From Alicyclobacillus sp. SO9 (GTDB taxonomy: Bacteria > Bacillota > Bacilli > Alicyclobacillales > Alicyclobacillaceae), in NCBI RefSeq assembly GCF_016406125.1, contig NZ_CP066339.1:1116001-1180000 (forward strand): a stretch of DNA of 64,000 bases, written 5' to 3'. The notes below the pieces were generated by a model. The model had not been told where the DNA came from. It saw only the letters and a program-made list of their open reading frames with translations, and searched no databases. A program made the translations under genes and the position numbers. The first letter of the stretch is position 1, and each line of letters begins with the position of its first letter. Of this stretch, positions 59,007-64,000 are shown in pieces.

Positions 59007-60641
59007 GTGTTTGAGTCCACAATGATGGAGTTTCCCTTGACCTTAAATCATATCTTAGAACGAGCAGGAGACTTGTTCGCAAAATCTGAGATTGTATCAC
59101 AGACACCCGAAAAGGCCTTGCATAGATATTCATATCGAGAGTTTTACAGCCGTTCTATTCAGTTGGCGGAAGCCTTGCAACAGGCTGGTTTGCAGCGAGG
59201 AGACAGAGTAGCAACTTTGATGTGGAACCACTATGCTCACCTCGAAGCCTATTTCGGTATTCCGGCAGCAGGCGGAGTGTACCATACGTTAAATATTAGG
59301 CTTCATCCGGATGAAATCGCATACATTGCAAATCACGCCTCCGATCGCTTCTTGATTGTAGATGACGTACTTGTCCCCCTCCTAGAGAAATTCATCGACA
59401 AAGTCTCTTTTGAACGCATTTTTGTGGTGCCCTTATCACAGCACCCTATCCCCACTCGCTATGAAGACTATGAAATGTTTTTGGCTACGGCAGCGGGAGA
59501 GTTTCAGTTCCCTGAACTCAATGAAAATGAACCTGCAGGAATGTGTTATACATCTGGTACAACGGGTCGTCCGAAGGGTGTGGTCTATTCACATCGTTCC
59601 TTAGTCCTTCATTCGCTTGCGGCAGCGCTGGTGGATACACTTGCCATCGGAGAAAGAGACGCTGTGTGTCCAGTGGTCCCGATGTTTCACGCAAATGCTT
59701 GGGGAGTACCTTTTGCATCCGTTCTGGTGGGTGCCAAACAGGTGTTTCCGGGGCCTCATCTCGATGCACAAAGTTTGCTCAATCTATTTGCGGCTGAGAA
59801 CGTGACTTTTGCTGCCGGAGTTCCTACCATTTGGCTGGGAATAGCCCAGGCGCTGGAGCAAAATCGAGAAGGCTGGCTTTTAAAAAATATAAGGATGGCA
59901 GTCGGGGGGTCAGCAGCGCCGGAAGGTTTAATTCGTACCTTTGACAAGTTTGGTCTGAAGGTCATTCACGCTTGGGGCATGACAGAAACCACACCGCTTG
60001 CGACGGTGAGCCAGCCCCTTGCTTTGATGGATGAATGGGACGCAAACGATGTTTATCGGATTCGCGCGAAGCAAGGCTCGCGTGTACCTTTTATTGATAT
60101 GCGGATTGTCAATGAAGACGGAATTGTTCCACGGGATGGACAGACAATGGGAGAACTGCAAGTCCGAGGACCGTGGGTTGCCAGGGACTACTACAATCGA
60201 CCGGATACGGCCGCAAGCTTTACGGAAGACGGTTGGTTCCGTACAGGCGACGTTGCTACTATTGATGAGTACGGGTACATGAAGATAACGGATCGGACGA
60301 AGGACCTCATCAAGTCTGGGGGGGAGTGGATTAGTTCTTTGGATCTGGAAAACACCTTGATGGGGCATCCAGGTGTGGCCGAGGCTGCCGTATTTGCAAT
60401 TCCCCACCCAAAGTGGCAGGAGCGACCTGTTGCAGCGGTCGTCGTAAAACAAGGGCAAACAGTATCCGAAGAAGAATTGAAGGAGTATTTAACTAGGACA
60501 GTACCAAAGTGGTGGGTCCCAGAGGCGTTCGTATTTATTGATGAGATACCGAGAACATCTGCTGGGAAATTTTTAAAATCCAAACTGCGAGCGGATTACC
60601 ACGACTGGAATTGGAACTGGGACCCGGCAGGGAAGGCGTAG
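59007..60641 (+). CDS. Acyl-CoA synthetase (AMP-forming), medium/long chain
   Basis: A 544-residue ANL enzyme. GTG 59007 has GGAGG seven bases upstream, so the earlier in-frame ATG 58974 is not needed. P-loop CYTSGTTGRPKGVVYSH, motif HAWGMTETTPLA, WFRTGDVATIDEYGYMKITDRTKDLIKSGGEWIS (in parts FRTGDVATIDEYGY and KDLIKSGGEWIS) and PRTSAGKFLKSKL are intact. The pattern fits the FadD3/AlkK-like fatty-acyl-CoA ligases, ending with the WNWNW tail. It would activate fatty acids for beta-oxidation or membrane remodelling. It may be controlled by the PadR protein encoded upstream; that is inference. Confidence 0.9.
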   Translation: MFESTMMEFPLTLNHILERAGDLFAKSEIVSQTPEKALHRYSYREFYSRSIQLAEALQQAGLQRGDRVATLMWNHYAHLEAYFGIPAAGGVYHTLNIRLHPDEIAYIANHASDRFLIVDDVLVPLLEKFIDKVSFERIFVVPLSQHPIPTRYEDYEMFLATAAGEFQFPELNENEPAGMCYTSGTTGRPKGVVYSHRSLVLHSLAAALVDTLAIGERDAVCPVVPMFHANAWGVPFASVLVGAKQVFPGPHLDAQSLLNLFAAENVTFAAGVPTIWLGIAQALEQNREGWLLKNIRMAVGGSAAPEGLIRTFDKFGLKVIHAWGMTETTPLATVSQPLALMDEWDANDVYRIRAKQGSRVPFIDMRIVNEDGIVPRDGQTMGELQVRGPWVARDYYNRPDTAASFTEDGWFRTGDVATIDEYGYMKITDRTKDLIKSGGEWISSLDLENTLMGHPGVAEAAVFAIPHPKWQERPVAAVVVKQGQTVSEEELKEYLTRTVPKWWVPEAFVFIDEIPRTSAGKFLKSKLRADYHDWNWNWDPAGKA

Positions 60642-60905
60642 ATGAAGCTTTGCCCGCGAAAACAGGCTGAGGAACCGGGCTGAGGATAGATGTCGCAGAT
60701 TCACTGGGTGCGGCTTCGCCGTAGTCGGAGTGCCGGAATTCACTGGATACGTACAGCTTCTTTCGACACGACCTGTTGGTCCACCTCATTTACTTCTTCA
60801 TGTTATTTGTTTCATCAAATGGATGAAACAGATCGCAACGGGAATTCTGAGAAGACCACAACGTTTGACGATTGTGAGATCAGCCGCTGAAGGAGATTGT
60901 TTTTT

Positions 60906-61517
60906 ATGCTGCGCTCATTCCCTGAAGTGTGGCTGTTGGGACTGGTTGTGCTGGCTGTCGTAACAGTAGGCGTGTGCCCTGGTGAATGGGTCTCTGCATC
61001 TTCAGAACTCACGCTTGTCCGTAACCTTGCAGAGGAAATCCCGCGCGGGCATTTGAGCGGTGAGTTCCCCGGACACTCATTCCGAATTTCAGAGACAGGG
61101 TTGGAACCGGGAGACATTATTGCGTGCCACAATCCCAAGGGCGGGTACGGATATTGGACACATGCGGTCCTATATGTTGGAAAAGGAGAAGCGGTGGATT
61201 CCAACGACTTTGTTCGAGGCACTATCCGGCGCCCGGTCTCAGCCTACAGCACCTATCAAGCTGTGGTGGTCTTACGGGTAAAAGCACCCAAGGCACTTCG
61301 CGAGAAGGCAGTTCAAACCGCATTGGCAGACGTAGGAAAACCGTACGACCCCTTTTCTCCAGTCTGCGACTCACGTGGTCAGTACTGCAGTAAGTTGGTG
61401 TGGCAGGCATTTCAACGGCAGGGTGTGAGGCTGTGCCCCCGTCATCGTTGGATCGTTCCGGACGATCTCGTTCACAGTCCCAAACTCACCACCATAAAAC
61501 GGTGGTCTCAGGTATGA
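60906..61517 (+). CDS. YiiX-like permuted papain-fold hydrolase
   Basis: A 203-residue exported protein. A signal helix (VWLLGLVVLAVVTVGVCP) is followed by a domain of the YiiX/permuted NlpC-P60 type: the catalytic His in YWTHAVLYVGKGEAV comes first, and the Cys in GQYCSKLVWQAFQRQG comes later, the reverse of ordinary NlpC/P60 order. GLEPGDIIACHNP is the usual strand before the His. It likely cuts amide or ester bonds in the wall or lipids. AAGGAG precedes ATG 60906. Its stop overlaps the next start (ATGA), so the two proteins are probably made together. Confidence 0.82.
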   Translation: MLRSFPEVWLLGLVVLAVVTVGVCPGEWVSASSELTLVRNLAEEIPRGHLSGEFPGHSFRISETGLEPGDIIACHNPKGGYGYWTHAVLYVGKGEAVDSNDFVRGTIRRPVSAYSTYQAVVVLRVKAPKALREKAVQTALADVGKPYDPFSPVCDSRGQYCSKLVWQAFQRQGVRLCPRHRWIVPDDLVHSPKLTTIKRWSQV

Positions 61518-62014
61518 GGTCACCCAGAATCACTAATAGTCCGACGCAAAAACATCGTCTTCCTCATCCATTTCGCGTATTCTCCGGGAGTTATTTCCTG
61601 ATGGTACTGTGGTCTGTTTTTGAACTCGTTCCCCGTTGGCTGCACATGAGCATTGTTTTGTTGTGGTTGTTTGCTCTGCTCTTCTATGCAGATGCATGGG
61701 GAAAGCGGACCGGAAAGCATCTCTCGCTGATATTGAACATCATCCTGGCTCAACTTCCCGGACTCAGCCTATCAGCACTAAGTTTCTGGACAATAGAACA
61801 TGGACAGTTAAACGAATGGATGAACGGCGGACTCGAAATGTGGACTTCACCTCTTCTCCGTCTGTGGGAATGGCTTCCTCGCGCTTCGTATCAAGGCTTG
61901 TCTGCAGCATACCTTGCCGCCTGTCTTACACCTTATCTGCTTGTCAGCTTGCAAATCCTCTGGTACTTTACAGCACAAAGATTCATGGGAAAATATCAAT
62001 GGGTGTTGCATTAG
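61514..62014 (+). CDS. Hypothetical four-helix membrane protein coupled to the YiiX-like hydrolase
   Basis: A 166-residue protein. ATG 61514 overlaps the stop of the hydrolase gene (ATGA). A basic N-tail (TQKHRLPHPFRV) is followed by about four membrane segments (YFLMVLWSVFELVPRWL, MSIVLLWLFALLFYADAW, LSLILNIILAQLPGLSLSAL, AAYLAACLTPYLLVSLQILWY). I do not recognise a family. Tight coupling suggests it anchors, regulates or supplies substrate to the hydrolase. Confidence 0.75.
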   Translation: MRSPRITNSPTQKHRLPHPFRVFSGSYFLMVLWSVFELVPRWLHMSIVLLWLFALLFYADAWGKRTGKHLSLILNIILAQLPGLSLSALSFWTIEHGQLNEWMNGGLEMWTSPLLRLWEWLPRASYQGLSAAYLAACLTPYLLVSLQILWYFTAQRFMGKYQWVLH

Positions 62015-62272
62015 CATTCCTGCACACGGAAACCGTGAGAGGGCAGATAGAAGGAACGTACTGATCTGGGAAATAATTCGAAGGAATATTATGCGCGATT
62101 GTAAAGTTATTGTATAGCATAATAACGGATATCGGTGAATTAATGTGCGCTAATTAACGAAATGTGTGTTATATTTCTGTTCAAGCCCTAGTTCCCCTGC
62201 TAAAATGTGTGTTAATGTTTAACTTCAAAAAAATTAGATTCTGCAGATTTATCAAAAAGGAGTGTCTGCCCT
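62015..62272 (+). promoter_or_regulatory. Promoter region of glutamate dehydrogenase
   Basis: AT-rich gap of 258 bases. It holds GTTATT-N9-AATAAC (62106-62126) and a TTAAT/ATTAA pair close to 62135-62157, either of which could be an operator. AAGGAG stands ten bases before TTG 62273. Confidence 0.4.
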
Positions 62273-63547
62273 TTGGCTGAGTCGAGTTCAACAGTGTTAC
62301 AGGAGCGCGAAACGCTGAATCCTTATCTCATTGCCCAGCGTCAAATTCAGCTGGCAGCAGGAGTCTTGGGGCTGAACCAAGATGTAGTAGAGATTTTAAA
62401 GCGGCCCCAGCGTGTGCTGTCTGTGTCCTTTCCGGTACGAATGGATGATGGTTCGGTCCAAGTGTTTGAGGGATACCGGTCACAGCACAATGATGCGGGA
62501 GGGCCTGGCAAAGGCGGAATTCGATTTCATCCGGAAGTCCATGTGGATGAAGTCAAAGCGTTGTCCATGTGGATGACGATTAAGTGTCAGGTTGTAGGGT
62601 TGCCCTTTGGCGGGGCAAAAGGTGGAGTTATCTGTGACCCGCGCACGCTCAGCACAGGCGAACTGGAACGAGTCAGTCGGGGATTTATTGAGGCCATTTC
62701 CCAGATTATTGGCCCTGACAAGGATATCCCGGCTCCTGATGTCTACACCAATCCTAAAGTTATGGGCTGGATGATGGACACGCTCAGTCGAATGCAACAG
62801 ACCTACTCTCCTGCAGCCATTACGGGAAAGCCTTTGTCCATCGGCGGTTCACAGGGCCGAAGCGAGGCGACCGCCAGAGGCTGTGTCATGACTGTAGTAG
62901 AAGCTATGAAAGAAAAGGGAAAAGACATGAAGGGTGCTACAGCTGTCGTACAAGGCTTTGGGAACGCCGGTCGAACTGCTGCCAAGCTGCTGTCTGACCT
63001 TGGCTTTCACATTCTTGCAGTCAGTGACTCAAGGGGTGCTGTGTATTCGCCCGCCGGTCTCGATGTGGAGTATCTGAGTGTGTTGAAAGAGACGGGATCG
63101 GTCGTGGATGATGAAGCACTGTTACGTATTACTCAAGATGAATTGTTGGAACTGGAAGCAGATGTGTTGATACCGGCTGCTTTGGGCAATGTGATTACGG
63201 CCGAGAATGCAGACAAAATCCACGCATCCATCATTGCGGAGGCAGCGAATGGCCCGATTACACCAGACGCAGACCAGGTTTTGGCCGAAAAAGGAATTGT
63301 GGTCATTCCGGATGTGCTGGCCAATGCTGGCGGTGTAACAGTCTCCTACTTTGAGTGGGTTCAGAATGTTACGCGATTTTATTGGAAAAACGACCGGGTT
63401 CTTGACGAACTCCGGACCGTAATGGTAGACAGCTATCACGCCGTTAGCAACCTAGCGAAAAAATATGAAACTACGCTTCGTGTAGCGGCGTATATGATTG
63501 CGTTGCAGCGCGTCACCAATGCGATGACAGAAAGAGGGTGGGTGTAA
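62273..63547 (+). CDS. gudB: Glutamate dehydrogenase
   Basis: A 424-residue enzyme of the RocG/GudB class. The substrate region GPGKGGIRFHPEVHVDEVKAL, the catalytic lysine block PFGGAKGGVICDP, PAPDVYTNPKVMGWMMDT, the NAD-binding QGFGNAGRTAAKLL and NAGGVTVSYFEWVQN are all present. It interconverts glutamate with 2-oxoglutarate and ammonia. The start is TTG 62273, with AAGGAG upstream. In an acidophile, glutamate breakdown can also help hold cytoplasmic pH. The stop codon lies in a 24-bp palindrome shared with the convergent gene. gudB is preferred over rocG only by default. Confidence 0.93.
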   Translation: MAESSSTVLQERETLNPYLIAQRQIQLAAGVLGLNQDVVEILKRPQRVLSVSFPVRMDDGSVQVFEGYRSQHNDAGGPGKGGIRFHPEVHVDEVKALSMWMTIKCQVVGLPFGGAKGGVICDPRTLSTGELERVSRGFIEAISQIIGPDKDIPAPDVYTNPKVMGWMMDTLSRMQQTYSPAAITGKPLSIGGSQGRSEATARGCVMTVVEAMKEKGKDMKGATAVVQGFGNAGRTAAKLLSDLGFHILAVSDSRGAVYSPAGLDVEYLSVLKETGSVVDDEALLRITQDELLELEADVLIPAALGNVITAENADKIHASIIAEAANGPITPDADQVLAEKGIVVIPDVLANAGGVTVSYFEWVQNVTRFYWKNDRVLDELRTVMVDSYHAVSNLAKKYETTLRVAAYMIALQRVTNAMTERGWV

Positions 63548-63564
63548 CCTAATTAGGTTACACC
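63541..63564. terminator. 24-bp perfect palindrome over both stop codons
   Basis: GGTGTAACCTAATTAGGTTA continues to CACC: a perfect inverted repeat, 12 bp per arm and no loop. It includes the TAA of glutamate dehydrogenase (63545-63547) and of the YisL-like gene (63558-63560). It could be a two-way terminator but lacks T-runs. Confidence 0.5.
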
Positions 63565-63893
63565 AATCCCATAATCATACCGGCAATCATTAAGACACCT
63601 GCCCAGACGTACGCTTGCACTTGTGTGCGTTTGGTCCGGGTGTCTTTTGTGTAGATGTGGAGAATAACCACAGCTGTGAGCATCAACAAAGGGTGAAATA
63701 GAAACCATCCGCCGGGGTGGTGAATGATATAGGTAATAAGCCCCAACAGTACCTGCAAGTCCAGCAGGCCGATAAACGCCATACGATTGCGCTTAGAATC
63801 CATTCCGGCTGTACCGCCTCGTAAGTGTTGGAAGACGATCCAGAGCATGAACACAATCAGAATTAACCCAATAATACTGTGGAGCGCAATCAT
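63558..63893 (-). CDS. yisL: YisL-family membrane protein (DUF1516)
   Basis: A 111-residue protein with four membrane helices. It starts MIALHSIIGLILIVFMLWIV and contains LLDLQVLLGLITYI, GGWFLFHPLLMLTAVVILH and a C-terminal YVWAGVLMIAGMIMGLV, with the histidines and helix order typical of the YisL/DUF1516 family in Bacilli. Function unknown. It is convergent with glutamate dehydrogenase, their stop codons ten bases apart. About 107 bases remain upstream to the window edge, showing nothing further. Confidence 0.85.
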   Translation of the reverse strand: MIALHSIIGLILIVFMLWIVFQHLRGGTAGMDSKRNRMAFIGLLDLQVLLGLITYIIHHPGGWFLFHPLLMLTAVVILHIYTKDTRTKRTQVQAYVWAGVLMIAGMIMGLV

Positions 63894-64000
63894 TTCATCA
63901 ACCTGCCTTCCTGTAATGCTGTTTCTCTAATGATAAAGGAAACAAGCCCAATATCAAAATCTATGATTTAACCCTCACAATTCAGGTACTAGACTACGAA

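Noticed and set aside
1-64000. CRISPR arrays, rRNA or tRNA genes
   Set aside because: No regularly spaced repeats, no rRNA stretches and no tRNA-like cloverleaf with TTCGAATC-type arm were recognised.

Overview
The window looks like the chromosome of an acid-loving, endospore-type Firmicute close to Alicyclobacillus. The case is cumulative: Bacillus-type ribosome binding sites with many TTG/GTG starts, a five-gene set matching cyclohexanecarboxyl-CoA synthesis (the starter of omega-cyclohexyl fatty acids), two kumamolisin/sedolisin (S53) acid proteases, a YjcZ-like mini-protein, a SleB/CwlJ-type wall hydrolase, YtrA, YczE and YisL relatives, and acid-tolerance enzymes such as aspartate 4-decarboxylase. 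I saw no rRNA, tRNA, prophage or CRISPR array; the one clear mobile element is an IS110-type insertion sequence.

Layout. 1-8.2 kb: divergent cyclohexanecarboxyl-CoA cluster (EPSP-synthase-like, CoA ligase and acyl-CoA dehydrogenase on minus; old-yellow-enzyme-type reductase, enoyl reductase and a Bcr/CflA exporter on plus). 8.3-10.5 kb: divergent yczE/MocR pair. 10.5-16.2 kb: ECF sigma factor with probable anti-sigma, the IS110 element, two lipoproteins, one of them a sulfocyanin-like protein that has lost its copper ligands. 16.3-25 kb: asparagine synthetase, a trans-sulfuration-type PLP enzyme, a chemoreceptor, a YtrA-type GntR/ABC operon with a clear operator, and a secreted repeat protein. 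25-34.6 kb: PAS histidine kinase, a hidden zinc-ribbon mini-gene, quinol-type NO reductase behind an FNR-like box, a NarL-type regulator, a membrane-linked metalloprotease, an MFS pump and a cupredoxin-like lipoprotein.

34.9-40.2 kb carries a probable peptide quorum-sensing unit: a 43-residue secreted pro-peptide gene lies head-to-head with an XRE-TPR (RNPP-like) receptor, followed by two S53 proteases. 40.5-44 kb: type 2 IPP isomerase, MFS pump, LysM wall hydrolase. 44.2-47 kb is a sulfane-sulfur island: rhodanese, a short flavoprotein, a rhodanese-metallo-beta-lactamase fusion and, divergent from it, a glutaredoxin-like gene whose first active-site cysteine codon is an in-frame TGA followed by a SECIS-like hairpin, i.e. 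a probable selenoprotein. Three 16-bp CsoR/CstR-like sites dot this island.

47-64 kb: MFS pump, CtaG, aspartate 4-decarboxylase, then a c-di-GMP-I riboswitch in front of a three-gene membrane redox operon (ferric-reductase-like cytochrome plus two coiled-coil secreted proteins) facing an ApbE flavin transferase; then SDR, ABC-F protein with an attenuator-like leader, IsdG-like monooxygenase, PadR regulator, acyl-CoA ligase, a papain-like YiiX hydrolase coupled to a membrane protein, glutamate dehydrogenase and YisL.

The findings I would check first are the selenocysteine glutaredoxin in the persulfide island, the RNPP peptide/kumamolisin unit, the c-di-GMP-controlled redox operon and the cyclohexanecarboxyl-CoA cluster. 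All functions are read from motifs and context; no database search was possible.
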